DNA of 35,925 bases from contig CP070670.1 of the NCBI GenBank assembly GCA_020351855.1, positions 604,928 through 640,852 of the forward strand. The letters are read 5' to 3'. Shown piece after piece: positions 15,415 through 24,156 of this stretch. Both the position numbers and the translations under genes were made by a program. Source of the stretch: Gemmatimonadota bacterium. Its GTDB lineage: Bacteria; Gemmatimonadota; Gemmatimonadetes; Palauibacterales; Palauibacteraceae. Position 1 is the first letter of the stretch. Every line of letters begins with the position of its first letter. The notes under the pieces are model-generated. The model did no database searches. It was given only the letters and a program-made list of their open reading frames with translations, and was not told the DNA's origin.

Positions 15415-15458
15415 ACGCCGGCGACCGCTCGGGTGCGACCAGGAGGGGAGAGGAGACC

Positions 15459-15896
15459 ATGCGGGTGGTAGCTCAGAGGGTGTCGAGGGCGTCGGTGCGC
15501 GTGGAAGGAGAGACGCTTGGAGAGATCGGCCGTGGTCTCCTCCTGCTGGCGGCGTTCGCGCAGGGCGACGGAACGGCGCAGCTGGAATGGATGGCGCGAC
15601 GCGTGGCGGGCCTCCGAATCTTCCCGGACGACGAGCGGCGCATGAACCGGTCGATACGCCAGGCGGGAGGCGCTTTGCTGGTCATCTCCCAGTTCACGCT
15701 CTACGGTGACACGTCGCGCGGCATGCGTCCGTCTTTCGCCGCGGCGGCGCCCCCGGCCGAGGCCGAGGATCTCTACGACCGGTTTCTGGCCGCCCTGCGG
15801 GCCGAGGGATTGCCTGTCGAGAGCGGGCGGTTCGCCGCGATGATGGATGTCGAGCTGGTGAACGACGGTCCCGTGACCCTGATCCTCGATCGGTAG
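15459..15896 (+). CDS. dtd: D-aminoacyl-tRNA deacylase
   Basis: Cytoplasmic editing enzyme that removes D-amino acids (such as D-tyrosine) and glycine mischarged on tRNA, using the tRNA itself for catalysis. The 145-residue protein is the normal length. It has MRVVAQRVSRASV at the N-terminus, the SQFTLYGDTSRGMRPSF block containing the conserved SQFTL motif, and the Gly-cisPro motif in LVNDGPVTLILDR at the C-terminus. ATG 15459 is preceded by a strong GGAGGGGAGAGGAG site. It is the first protein gene after the large intergenic region, with the tandem repeat and switch-like hairpins in its leader. Confidence 0.96.
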   Translation: MRVVAQRVSRASVRVEGETLGEIGRGLLLLAAFAQGDGTAQLEWMARRVAGLRIFPDDERRMNRSIRQAGGALLVISQFTLYGDTSRGMRPSFAAAAPPAEAEDLYDRFLAALRAEGLPVESGRFAAMMDVELVNDGPVTLILDR

Positions 15897-15964
15897 CAGA
15901 CAACGGGTGCCGGAGGATAGCTTCGCGGGCGGGATGGACACGGGACTCGGAGCGTCAGGCTGAA

Positions 15965-16504
15965 ATGACGGATCGGGAGAGGGCAACGCACGGGCGGCCG
16001 CTGCGCTTGGGGGTGATCGGTTCGGGCGGAGCGCTGGATGCGGCGACCGCGGAGGCGGCACGCCGGGTCGGGGTCGCGATGGCCGGCCGGGGCGCCGTGC
16101 TGGTGTGCGGCGGGCTGGGCGGCGTCATGGAAGCTGCGGCGGAGGGTGCGGCGGTCGCCGGGGGCACGGTGCTCGGCATCCTCCCGGGCACGAGCCCCGA
16201 GAGCGCGGCTCGCGGCGTCTCGATACCGCTTCCCACCGGCTTGGGGGAGGCGCGAAACGTTCTTGTCGTCCGCTGCTCCGAGGCGGTGATCGCGATTGCC
16301 GGTGGGTACGGCACCCTGAGCGAGGCCGCCTTCTGTCTCAAGCTCGGCGTCCCTCTTCTCGGTCTACACGATCGGCTCCCCGCAGAACTTCCGATCGAGC
16401 GGCTGGACGACCCGGAGGCGGCGGTCGAGCGGGCCCTGCGGCTTGCGGAGCAGAGGCGCCGGGGGCATGCCGGGGCCACCCGGGCTGCGGGGGGTGTTCG
16501 GTGA
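15965..16504 (+). CDS. LOG/TIGR00725-like protein
   Basis: Rossmann-like protein of the SLOG superfamily related to 'lysine decarboxylase'-like LOG proteins and to the TIGR00725 group. The 179 residues show LGVIGSGGALDAA, CGGLGGVMEAAAEGA (the GG..G.ME phosphoribosyl/nucleotide-binding loop) and AIAGGYGTLSEAAFCLKLG, the hallmark PGGxGT-type motif with a tyrosine variation. LOG relatives hydrolyse nucleotide 5'-monophosphates to release bases; members of this subgroup have no settled function. Start ATG 15965 is supported by the N-terminal block. Its stop overlaps the next gene (GTGA). Confidence 0.8.
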   Translation: MTDRERATHGRPLRLGVIGSGGALDAATAEAARRVGVAMAGRGAVLVCGGLGGVMEAAAEGAAVAGGTVLGILPGTSPESAARGVSIPLPTGLGEARNVLVVRCSEAVIAIAGGYGTLSEAAFCLKLGVPLLGLHDRLPAELPIERLDDPEAAVERALRLAEQRRRGHAGATRAAGGVR

Positions 16505-16803
16505 CCGGCTTTTACATCCTGGGGGCGCTCCTCCTGATCCTCATCATCGTCGTGGTCCTCGCGGGACTGCGAGGCGGTGGCCCGGTCGGGGCCGGGGAGG
16601 AACCGGACGGGCCGGCCGAGCGCCAGCGTCACGCGCTCGCTCAGCTTGCCGAGCTCGAGTTCGAGTACCAGACCGGGAAGATCGGGGAGGAGGAGTACGA
16701 GGAGATCAAGCCCCGGCTGGCGAGGGCGGCGTTGGCCGCCCGGGCGGAGATCGAGGGAGTCCCGGAGTCCGAACCGAGAGCCGCGGATGCGACGGCCGAC
16801 TAG
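16501..16803 (+). CDS. Small membrane-anchored protein with CcmI-like helical tail
   Basis: 100 residues. One N-terminal membrane helix (MTGFYILGALLLILIIVVVLAGL) is followed by a cytoplasmic or periplasmic helical part reading ALAQLAELEFEYQTGKIGEEEYEEIKPRL. That segment resembles the short 'E-x-D/E-x-xTGK-L-s-xEe-Y' stretch found in CcmI/CycH-type proteins and many small unnamed membrane proteins. No haem-lyase genes are present, so a cytochrome role is not claimed. The GTG start overlaps the preceding stop by four bases. The function is unknown. Confidence 0.72.
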   Translation: MTGFYILGALLLILIIVVVLAGLRGGGPVGAGEEPDGPAERQRHALAQLAELEFEYQTGKIGEEEYEEIKPRLARAALAARAEIEGVPESEPRAADATAD

Positions 16804-16857
16804 AGCGCGGCCGGATGGCGCCGTGCCGGCTGCACGAGGCCGAACGACCGGGAGGGA

Positions 16858-17904
16858 ATGAGCACGCCCGCCGTCGACCTGCGAAGCGACACGGTCACCC
16901 GCCCTTCCCTCGGGATGCGCGAGGCGATCGCCGGGGCCGAGGTTGCCGATGACGTGCTCGGCAAGGACCCGACGGCGGACCGGCTCGAGCGGCGGGTGGC
17001 GGCGCTGCTCGGGAAAGAGGCCGCACTGTTCTTCCCGTCCGGTACGCAGGCCAATCAGGCAGCCGTGCTCCTGCACACGCAGCCCGGAACGGAGGCCGTC
17101 TGCGAGGGGGAGGCCCACGTCTTCCACTACGAGTACGCGGATGCGGCCTGGCTGTCGGGCGTGCAGCTGCACCCTGTCGCTTCGGAGTCGGGTCGGATCA
17201 CCGCCGAAGCGGTTCGCGCCGCCATACGCCCGGGCGATCGCCACCACCCCACAAGCAGCCTGCTGTGTCTGGAGAACACCCACAACATGCACGGTGGGAC
17301 GGTCCTTCCCGTCGAGAACATGCGTGCGATCCGCTCGCTGTCGAGGGAGGCCGGGATTCCGGTGCACCTGGACGGCGCCCGCCTGTGGAACGCGTCGGCC
17401 GCGTCCGGCGTGCCGCTCGACGCGTTCGCGGCCGAGGCCGACACCGTCATGGTCTCGCTGTCGAAGGGACTGGGCTGTCCGATCGGTTCCCTGCTGGCCG
17501 GGCCGGCTGCGCTGATCGACCGCGCCTGGTGGATGCGCAAACGGCTGGGGGGCGGCATGCGTCAGGTCGGGATTCTGGCCGCGGCCGGCCTGTATGCCCT
17601 GGACCACAACCTGCCCCGCCTGCCGGAGGATCACGAGCGGGCCCGCCGGCTGGCGTCCCGAGCGGCGCAGGTCGAGGGGCTGGCGGTCGACGAGCCCGAG
17701 TCCAACATCGTGATGATCCGGATCCGCTCCGGCGGGCCCGACCCGCAGGACCTGAGCACCGCCCTGGCGGGTCGCGGCGTGCTCATCCTCGCGGCCGGCC
17801 CGGACCGCCTGCGGGCCGTGACGCACCTCGATGTGGACGACGAGGGCATCGAGCGGGCGGGCGAGGCCCTGGCGGCCACGATGTCGGAATTGACACGAGG
17901 GTGA
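16858..17904 (+). CDS. ltaE: Low-specificity L-threonine aldolase
   Basis: PLP enzyme that splits L-threonine (and allo-threonine) to glycine and acetaldehyde. The 348-residue protein matches the family length. Seen blocks: VDLRSDTVTRPS at the N-terminus, FFPSGTQANQAAVLLH, EGEAHVFHYEYADAA, CLENTHNMHGGTV, PVHLDGARLWNASAASG (PLP-binding aspartate in HLDGAR) and SLSKGLGCPIGSLLAG with the Schiff-base lysine. GGGAGGG precedes ATG 16858. A related beta-eliminating lyase function is possible, since these enzymes share the same fold, but the motif set fits threonine aldolase best. It lies 54 bases after the small membrane protein. Confidence 0.93.
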   Translation: MSTPAVDLRSDTVTRPSLGMREAIAGAEVADDVLGKDPTADRLERRVAALLGKEAALFFPSGTQANQAAVLLHTQPGTEAVCEGEAHVFHYEYADAAWLSGVQLHPVASESGRITAEAVRAAIRPGDRHHPTSSLLCLENTHNMHGGTVLPVENMRAIRSLSREAGIPVHLDGARLWNASAASGVPLDAFAAEADTVMVSLSKGLGCPIGSLLAGPAALIDRAWWMRKRLGGGMRQVGILAAAGLYALDHNLPRLPEDHERARRLASRAAQVEGLAVDEPESNIVMIRIRSGGPDPQDLSTALAGRGVLILAAGPDRLRAVTHLDVDDEGIERAGEALAATMSELTRG

Positions 17905-18035
17905 GCGAAGGCGCCATTCTCGTGCGCGGCGCGTGGGAGCGCGGTGTCCGCCCGGTCCGGCCGGTCCGGCCGGCGGGAGCCGCGGCTGGCGGGAGTCCGC
18001 CCCTCGTTGGTGCCCGCTCTCGGTACCCGAAGAAA

Positions 18036-18064
18036 TTGCGAAAGGTAGCGTTGCGTGCTATAGT
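18036..18064 (+). promoter_or_regulatory. recA promoter
   Basis: TTGCGA (18036-18041), 17-base spacer, TATAGT (18059-18064). It is a good sigma-70 match with ideal spacing, about 85 bases before the recA ATG. The leader contains short GC-rich hairpins (GGGC/GCCC and CCGCC/GGCGG). I saw no clear LexA box overlapping it. Upstream, CCGGTCCGG repeats twice at 17,952-17,969. Confidence 0.7.
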
Positions 18065-18150
18065 GGCGAAGGAGGGCTTCTGCCCCCGCCGGGCGGCCTC
18101 TGAGTGATGCCGCGCAGATCCCGAAACCCCGTTCCAGGACGTTGTCATTC

Positions 18151-19242
18151 ATGGCCCTAGAGCTCAGCGACGAGAGGAAGAAGGCGCTGTCCGTGGCGAT
18201 CAGCCAGATCGAGCGGGCGCATGGCAAAGGTGCGATCATGCGGCTCGGCGCCGATGGGGCGCGTGTCAAGGCCGCGGCGATCTCCACCGGATCGATCAGC
18301 CTTGACCACGCCACCGGGATCGGCGGGATTCCGCGCGGACGGGTCACGGAGGTTTTCGGTCCCGAGTCATCGGGCAAGACGACGCTTACCCTGCACGTGA
18401 TCGCCAACGCCCAGAAGCACGGGGGCGTGGCCGCCTTCGTCGACGCCGAGCATGCGCTCGATGTCGCCTACGCGCGGAAGCTCGGGGTGGATACCGAGAA
18501 CCTGCTGGTCTCGCAGCCCGACACGGGCGAGCAAGCCCTGGAGATCGCGGAGGTGCTCGTCCGGTCGGGTGCGCTCGACGTCGTCGTGATCGATTCGGTC
18601 GCCGCACTCGTGCCCCGAGCCGAGATCGAAGGGGAGATGGGGGACGCACACGTCGGCCTGCAGGCCCGCCTCATGTCGCAGGCGCTGCGCAAGCTCACGG
18701 GAGCGATCGGGAGGTCGAACACGGCGGTCGTCTTCACGAACCAGATCCGCGAGAAGATCGGCGTCATGTTCGGGAACCCGGAGACGACGTCCGGCGGGCG
18801 GGCGCTCAAGTTCTACGCCTCGCTGCGACTGGACATCCGCCGGATCGCCGCGATCAAGGAGGGGCAGGAGCAGATCGGCAACCGGGTGCGCGTGAAGGTC
18901 GTGAAGAACAAGTGTGCGCCGCCGTTCCGGCAGGCGGAGTTCGACATCATGTTCAACCAGGGGATCAGCGTCGAGGGCCTCCTCGTCGATCTCGGCGAAG
19001 AGCTGGGCGTGGTGAATCGGGCCGGTGCGTGGTACTCGTTCGGGGACGACCTGCGGCTCGGCCAGGGGCGCGAGAACGCCAAGGCCTTCCTGGCGGAGAA
19101 CGAGGACATTGCCGCCGAGATCGAGCGGAAGGTCCGCGAGGAGCTCGGGATGCTGCCCACGACCGCTGAGGCCGGAGGTGAGGACGGCGAGACATCCGGG
19201 GCGGACGAGACGTCCCAGGAGGCCGGAGTCCGGAAGTCCTGA
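18151..19242 (+). CDS. recA: Recombinase A
   Basis: DNA-dependent ATPase that forms filaments on single-stranded DNA, catalyses homologous strand exchange and triggers SOS cleavage of LexA where that exists. The 363-residue protein shows Walker [10 protein letters not shown] (70-78), the [13 protein letters not shown] segment, [30 protein letters not shown] and [20 protein letters not shown] variable acidic tail ([20 protein letters not shown]) fits the RecA C-terminal regulatory region. ATG 18151 gives the normal N-terminus; an upstream TTG at 18142 is weaker because AGGA is too close to it. It is followed by recX after 19 bases, the classic pair. Confidence 0.98.
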   Translation: MALELSDERKKALSVAISQIERAHGKGAIMRLGADGARVKAAAISTGSISLDHATGIGGIPRGRVTEVFGPESSGKTTLTLHVIANAQKHGGVAAFVDAEHALDVAYARKLGVDTENLLVSQPDTGEQALEIAEVLVRSGALDVVVIDSVAALVPRAEIEGEMGDAHVGLQARLMSQALRKLTGAIGRSNTAVVFTNQIREKIGVMFGNPETTSGGRALKFYASLRLDIRRIAAIKEGQEQIGNRVRVKVVKNKCAPPFRQAEFDIMFNQGISVEGLLVDLGEELGVVNRAGAWYSFGDDLRLGQGRENAKAFLAENEDIAAEIERKVREELGMLPTTAEAGGEDGETSGADETSQEAGVRKS

Positions 19243-19261
19243 TCCTTCCGCTCGCCGACGA

Positions 19262-19819
19262 TTGACGGCGGAGGCCTCGGTACCGCCCGACGCTGACGAG
19301 GAGGCGTGGAACGCCGCCCTCTCCTATCTTTCCTACCGCGCTCGCAGCCGCCGCGAGCTGGAACGTCATCTACGCCGCCGGGGGTACGAGCCCTCTCTAG
19401 TGGACCGGGTGCTCTGCCGCTGCGAGCGCCTGGACCTGCTCGACGATCTGTCGTTCGCGACCGCGTTCACGAGAGACCGCATTCGCCTTCGTCCCCGGGG
19501 CGTGGCGCGCCTGGAGAGCGAACTGCTCGCCAGGGGCGTGGCGCGGGAGGACGCTCGGGAGGGCATTCGCGCGGCGTTCGCGGAGGAGGAGGTGAGCGAG
19601 CTCGACCTGCTCGAGAGCGCGGCCCGCCGGCGCTGGACCAGGCTGGCGGCGACGAAGCCGGGCACGGCGCGCCGACGGCTGTACGCGTATCTGGTGCGGG
19701 CCGGCTTTCCGCGGGACGAGGTGAGCCGGGTCGTGGCGGCGGTCGCAGAGGCCTCGGAGAACCGAGGGCAGGGAGGGGCGGGACGTTCGGGCGCGGGTGA
19801 CGGGACGGACAAGGGATAG
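19262..19819 (+). CDS. recX: RecA regulator RecX
   Basis: Small helical protein that inhibits RecA filament extension. About 185 residues if the TTG at 19262 is the start. The order of motifs fits RecX: ALSYLSYRARSRRELERHLRRRG, LVDRVLCRCERLDLLDD, SFATAFTRDRIRLRPRG, then a third helical repeat with RRRLYAYLVRAGFPRDEVSRVV. No ATG or GTG in frame gives a full domain, and the longer open frame runs back inside recA, so TTG is the best guess. It is followed by alaS with one base between stop and start. Its C-terminus is a short Gly/Arg-rich tail. Confidence 0.85.
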   Translation: MTAEASVPPDADEEAWNAALSYLSYRARSRRELERHLRRRGYEPSLVDRVLCRCERLDLLDDLSFATAFTRDRIRLRPRGVARLESELLARGVAREDAREGIRAAFAEEEVSELDLLESAARRRWTRLAATKPGTARRRLYAYLVRAGFPRDEVSRVVAAVAEASENRGQGGAGRSGAGDGTDKG

Positions 19820-19820
19820 C

Positions 19821-22532
19821 ATGAAGGCTTCGGAGATACGCTCGCGCTTCGTCGCATACTTCCAGAGGCACGGCCACGTTCATCTGCCGAGCAGCTCGCT
19901 CGTTCCCGCCGAGGATCCCAGCCTCCTGTTCACCAACGCCGGCATGGTGCCGTTCAAGCGCATCTTCACGGGAGAGAGGGCGCGGGACAACGCCCGGGCG
20001 GTCACGGTCCAGAAGTGCCTGCGGGTGAGCGGCAAGCACAACGACCTCGAGGAGGTCGGGGTGACCGCGCGGCACCACACGTTCTTCGAGATGCTGGGCA
20101 ACTTCTCGTTCGGGGACTACTTCAAGGCCGAGGCCATCTCCTACGCCTGGGAGTTCGTCACCCGGGAGCTCGGTCTCGAGAAGGAGCGGCTGTGGGCCAC
20201 CGTGCATCGTTCCGACGACGAAGCGCACGCGCTCTGGCTGGAGCGCTCCGAGCTCCCGCCCGAGCGAGTCCTCCGACTCGGCGACAAGGAGAACTTCTGG
20301 CAGATGGGCGACACGGGCCCCTGCGGTCCGTCCTCCGAGCTCCACTACGATCTGCGCCCGGCCGGAAAGCTCGAATCGCTGAGTGCGGAGGCGTTTCTCG
20401 CCGCCGGTGAAGCCGATCTCTTCATGGAGATCTGGAATCTCGTGTTCATGCAGTTCGAGCGGCTGGAGGGCGGCGAGGATCGTCCGCTTCCGGCCCCATC
20501 GATCGACACGGGGGCCGGTCTGGAGCGAATTGCCGCGGTCCTCCAGGGTGTCGGCTCCACCTATCACACGGATCTGTTCCTCCCGATCATCGCGCGGGCG
20601 GAGGAGGTGCTGGGGCGCGAGTACCCGCGCAGCCCAGACCGCTGGGCCGATGGGCTTCCCTTTCGGGTTCTGGCGGATCACGCGCGCGCCGTGGCCTTCC
20701 TCCTGGCCGACGGCGTCTTCCCATCCAACGAGGGGAGAGGCTACGTCCTGCGGCGGGTGCTGAGGCGAGCGGCGCGGCACGCGTGGCTACTGGGAAGGCG
20801 CGAGCCCACCCTCGACAAGCTGGTCGAGACGGTCGTCGAGGAGATGTCGGCGGCCTACCCCGAGCTGCGGGCGCGCCAGGACCATCTGGTGCTGACGACG
20901 CGGGCGGAGGAGGACCGGTTCCTCTCCACGATCGACGAGGGGATGAGGCGCTTCGAAGAGGTTGCGCCCGCGGGCGTCGGCGGCGTCCTTCCGGGCGAGG
21001 AGGTCTTCCGGCTGTACGACACCTATGGATTCCCGCTCGATCTCACGCAGCTCATGGCTGCGGAGCGGGGCTACACCGTCGATACGGAGGGCTTTCGCGA
21101 GGCGCTGGCCGAGCAGCGGGAGCGGTCTCGCGAGAGCCGGCTCGTGGCGGCCGGGGGCGAGGAGCGCCTGGCGTTCGCCGAGGAGCTCGAGGTCGGCGAG
21201 CCCGGCCTGGAGCAGGATTTCGTGGGCTACGAGCAGCTGGAGGTGGAGTCGGCGGTGCTTGCCTACGCGGCGGATGACGGGTGGCGGGCGTTCGTGCTGG
21301 AACGGAACCCCTTCTACGTGGAAGCCGGCGGGCAGATCAGCGATCGCGGGCGGGTCGTCGGCTCCGACTGGGAGGTGGATGTGCGACGTGTGGTCCGGAA
21401 CGAAGGCGGGCAGACGGTCGTCGCCGGGCCCGTCCTTCACGGCAGCCTCGCTGCCGGGCCCGAGCGGGTCGTGGCGCGCGTGGAGGAGCCGACGCGGCGC
21501 GATACGGAGCGGAATCACACGGCGACCCACCTGCTGCATGCCGCGCTCCGCTCGGTGCTGGGCGATCACGTCCACCAGGCCGGATCGCTCGTCGCGCCCG
21601 ATCGGTTGCGCTTCGACTTCACCCACCGCGGCCCGCTGAGCGCGGGGGAGCGGCAGGTCATCGAACGTCAGGTGAACGAGGCGATATGGGCCAACCGGCC
21701 GGTCGTCTCCGAACACACGGCGTATCAGGAGGCCCTCGCCGCCGGCGCGATGGCGCTGTTCGGCGAGAAGTACGGCGAGGTGGTCCGGGTGATCGAGGTG
21801 CCCGGAATCAGCCGAGAGCTCTGCGGCGGCACGCACGTCCGGAGCACCGGCCAGATCGGCGTGTTCAGGATCGTGAGCGAGACGGGCGTCGCGGCGGGGA
21901 TTCGCCGGATCGAAGCCGTGACGGGCAGGGTCGCGTACGAGCGTGCCATAGAGGCTGAGGAGCGTCTGGCCGACATCGCGCGACGCCTCAGGGTCGCGCC
22001 GGCGGAGCTCGACCGCCGGGTGGCGGTGCTGCTCGAGGAACGGGCCGAGCTCGAGGCCGCCGCCGCAGGCCAGCGCGAGAAGAGCGTGGTGGACCAGGCC
22101 CGCCAGCTCGTCGCCCAGGGCACGCGGGTCGGCGGTGGGGTGATCGCGGCGGGGCGAGTCGAGCTGCCCGAAGGGACCGACCTCGCCGAATTCGGCGATC
22201 TCCTTCGGTCGGAGCTCGGCCGCTGCGGCTCCGGCGCTGCCATAGCGTTCGTCAGCTTTCCGGACGGCGGCAAGCAGGCCTTCCTATCGGTGGTCACGGA
22301 CGACTGGATCCGCAGGGGCGTGCACGCCGGAGAGCTCGTCCGCCAGGCCTCGAGATCGACGGGGTCCTCCGGCGGCGGCCGCCCGCACCTCGCGCAGGGC
22401 GGCGTGGGCGACGGCGCCAAGGTCCAAGAGGCGCTGGAGGCGGCGACGGGTTCGATCGGCGCGACGATCGGCGGCGACGGGACCGACGGTGCGGGAAACG
22501 CCGCGGCTGGTGGCGCGGGCGGCACAGATTGA
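19821..22532 (+). CDS. alaS: Alanine-tRNA ligase
   Basis: Class II synthetase that charges tRNA-Ala and hydrolyses mischarged Ser/Gly-tRNA. The 903 residues contain the N-terminal catalytic domain (IRSRFVAYFQRHGHVHLPSSS, FTNAGMVPFKRIF, RHHTFFEMLGNFSFGDYF), the editing domain with zinc ligands NHTATHLLHAALR (HxxxH) and SRELCGGTHVRSTG (C-x-x-x-H), and the C-terminal oligomerisation domain with SGGGRPHLAQGGV. The tail is Gly/Ala-rich (DGTDGAGNAAAGGAGG). The ATG at 19821 begins the classic MKASEIR start with AAGGGA before it. It sits between recX and the PHP gene, whose TTG start overlaps its stop. Confidence 0.97.
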   Translation: MKASEIRSRFVAYFQRHGHVHLPSSSLVPAEDPSLLFTNAGMVPFKRIFTGERARDNARAVTVQKCLRVSGKHNDLEEVGVTARHHTFFEMLGNFSFGDYFKAEAISYAWEFVTRELGLEKERLWATVHRSDDEAHALWLERSELPPERVLRLGDKENFWQMGDTGPCGPSSELHYDLRPAGKLESLSAEAFLAAGEADLFMEIWNLVFMQFERLEGGEDRPLPAPSIDTGAGLERIAAVLQGVGSTYHTDLFLPIIARAEEVLGREYPRSPDRWADGLPFRVLADHARAVAFLLADGVFPSNEGRGYVLRRVLRRAARHAWLLGRREPTLDKLVETVVEEMSAAYPELRARQDHLVLTTRAEEDRFLSTIDEGMRRFEEVAPAGVGGVLPGEEVFRLYDTYGFPLDLTQLMAAERGYTVDTEGFREALAEQRERSRESRLVAAGGEERLAFAEELEVGEPGLEQDFVGYEQLEVESAVLAYAADDGWRAFVLERNPFYVEAGGQISDRGRVVGSDWEVDVRRVVRNEGGQTVVAGPVLHGSLAAGPERVVARVEEPTRRDTERNHTATHLLHAALRSVLGDHVHQAGSLVAPDRLRFDFTHRGPLSAGERQVIERQVNEAIWANRPVVSEHTAYQEALAAGAMALFGEKYGEVVRVIEVPGISRELCGGTHVRSTGQIGVFRIVSETGVAAGIRRIEAVTGRVAYERAIEAEERLADIARRLRVAPAELDRRVAVLLEERAELEAAAAGQREKSVVDQARQLVAQGTRVGGGVIAAGRVELPEGTDLAEFGDLLRSELGRCGSGAAIAFVSFPDGGKQAFLSVVTDDWIRRGVHAGELVRQASRSTGSSGGGRPHLAQGGVGDGAKVQEALEAATGSIGATIGGDGTDGAGNAAAGGAGGTD

Positions 22533-23353
22533 GCGCTGAGGCGGACCGGTCCTCCGGGGACTCCCTGTCGCTCGTCGATCTGCACACCCACTTCGTGCCC
22601 GGGGTCGATGACGGGGCGCGTTCGACCGAGGAAGCGCTCGCCGCGCTCGGTGCGTTATGCGCGCAGGGGGTGACGCGCGTCGCCACGACGCCGCACTTGA
22701 GGGCCAGCCGGGCGGGCGGCTCGCGCAAGCTCGTGGTGAGGGAGAAGTACGAGGCGCTGCGCAGCGCAGCGGCCGAGGCCCTTCCGGATCTCGGGCTCAG
22801 CCTTGCGTACGAGGTGCGCCTGGACGAGCCGGAGGTCGATCTTTCGGATCGCTCCCTCGGCCTGAGCGATCGGCATCTGCTCGTCGAGTTCTCTATGCTG
22901 GTGATGCCCGCCTTTCCGGTCGAGACGCTGGAGGTGGCCACGCGCCAGGATTGGGTGCCCGTGCTGGCCCACCCCGAGCGCTACAGCGGGATCGAGGCTC
23001 GCTACCGCATGATCGCCGCCTGGCGGGAGATGGGCGCCTTGATGTGCCTCAACGTGGCGAGTCTGTGGGGCCGCTACGGGCGGGAGGCCGAGACGGTCGC
23101 CCATCGCATGCTGGCCGATGGGCTGGTCGACGTCATCGCCTCGGATCACCATGCCCGGCCGAATCGCTCCGAGAGCGTCCGTCAGGCCTGGGACCGGCTG
23201 GCCGAAGCCGGACACCAAGAGGCTGCGCGTCTGCTGCTGAGCGCGAATCCGGGGGCCATCCTGGACGGCCTGGACCCGGCGCCCGTTCCGGCTGTCCGGC
23301 TTGGGGATGGCTGGTCCGGACGGATCAAGCGGTTCATCGGGTGGTCGCGGTGA
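22529..23353 (+). CDS. PHP-domain CpsB/CapC-type tyrosine phosphatase
   Basis: Metal-dependent phosphoesterase of the PHP fold, the CpsB/CapC/YwqE group, which dephosphorylates tyrosine kinases that control capsule or exopolysaccharide export. Metal-ligand blocks seen: VDLHTHFVPGVDDGARS, VATTPHLR, LVEFSMLVMP, PVLAHPERYSGI and VIASDHHARPN. Length (274 residues) is typical. The start is TTG at 22529, forming TTGA with the stop of alaS; no better ATG or GTG lies before the DLHTH block. No capsule genes are in the window, so the partner kinase is unknown. The stop overlaps the start of the following SDR gene. Confidence 0.85.
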   Translation: MSAEADRSSGDSLSLVDLHTHFVPGVDDGARSTEEALAALGALCAQGVTRVATTPHLRASRAGGSRKLVVREKYEALRSAAAEALPDLGLSLAYEVRLDEPEVDLSDRSLGLSDRHLLVEFSMLVMPAFPVETLEVATRQDWVPVLAHPERYSGIEARYRMIAAWREMGALMCLNVASLWGRYGREAETVAHRMLADGLVDVIASDHHARPNRSESVRQAWDRLAEAGHQEAARLLLSANPGAILDGLDPAPVPAVRLGDGWSGRIKRFIGWSR

Positions 23354-24156
23354 TGACGACACGGGACTGTCGACTTCCCGGCATAGGGGGTCGCCGGGCC
23401 CTGGTGACCGGCGGCTCGCGCGGCATCGGCCGAGCCGTGGCGCGGATGCTGGCGGGGATGGGGGCCTCCATCGGGCTGGCCTACCGGGCGGACGAAGCCG
23501 CCGCTGCCGAGGCGTTGACCGAAGCGCGGACGGCGGCCGCGCAGGCGGGGGGAGGCGCTCCCGAGGCCGTCTTCTGGGCGGAGGGCGGCGATCTTTCGAG
23601 GGAGGAAGACGTGGACCGCCTGTTCGCCCGCGTCGACGAGGAATTCGGGCGGCTGGACCTGTTCGTCGGCAACGCGGGGATCTGGAACGAGGCCGAGGCA
23701 CCGATCGGGCGGCTGGAGTCGGCCGAGTGGCGGGGCATGCTGGAGGCGAACCTGACATCCATCTACCTGACGACGCGCCGGGCCGTGGCCGCCATGGGGC
23801 CTGGCGGACGGATCGTGCTGCTCTCCTCGACGGCCGGGCAGAGAGGAGAAGCGGGCCACAGCCACTACGCTGCCAGCAAGGGAGCGATCATCTCCTTCTG
23901 CAAGTCGCTGGCGACCGAGCTCGGTCCGGCCGGCATCACCGTAAACGCGGTGGCGCCCGGCTGGGTCGACACGGACATGAGCGCCGCGGTGCTCCGCTCT
24001 CGGGAGCGGGAGCGGATCGAGCGTGAGATTCCCCTCCGTCGCGTGGCCAGCGCAGATGATGTCGCCGGGCCCATCTGCTTTCTCCTCTCCGATCTCGGAC
24101 GGCACATCACCGGCGAGGTGCTGAACGTCAACGGCGGCAGCGTGCTGTGCGGCTGA
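23353..24156 (+). CDS. Short-chain dehydrogenase/reductase (FabG-like)
   Basis: NAD(P)-dependent oxidoreductase of about 267 residues with the classic SDR pattern: TGGSRGIGRAVA (cofactor-binding TGxxxGxG), FVGNAGIWNE (NAG), LLSSTAGQRGEAGHSHYAASKGA with the catalytic Ser, Tyr and Lys, and VNAVAPGWVDTDM. The C-terminal ITGEVLNVNGGSVLCG is FabG-like. It starts at ATG 23353 (or GTG 23350), overlapping the stop of the PHP gene by one base. Its substrate is not readable: 3-oxoacyl-ACP reductase or a related alcohol dehydrogenase are both possible. The downstream CCA enzyme starts ten bases before its stop. Confidence 0.88.
   Translation: MTTRDCRLPGIGGRRALVTGGSRGIGRAVARMLAGMGASIGLAYRADEAAAAEALTEARTAAAQAGGGAPEAVFWAEGGDLSREEDVDRLFARVDEEFGRLDLFVGNAGIWNEAEAPIGRLESAEWRGMLEANLTSIYLTTRRAVAAMGPGGRIVLLSSTAGQRGEAGHSHYAASKGAIISFCKSLATELGPAGITVNAVAPGWVDTDMSAAVLRSRERERIEREIPLRRVASADDVAGPICFLLSDLGRHITGEVLNVNGGSVLCG

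Noticed and set aside
15955-17826. Long antisense frame against ltaE and the LOG-like gene
   Set aside because: Same reasoning: compositional shadow of well-supported sense genes.
17952-17969. CCGGTCCGG direct repeats upstream of recA as an operator
   Set aside because: Only two copies in very GC-rich DNA, 70 bases upstream of the promoter, with no symmetry to known regulators; could be chance.
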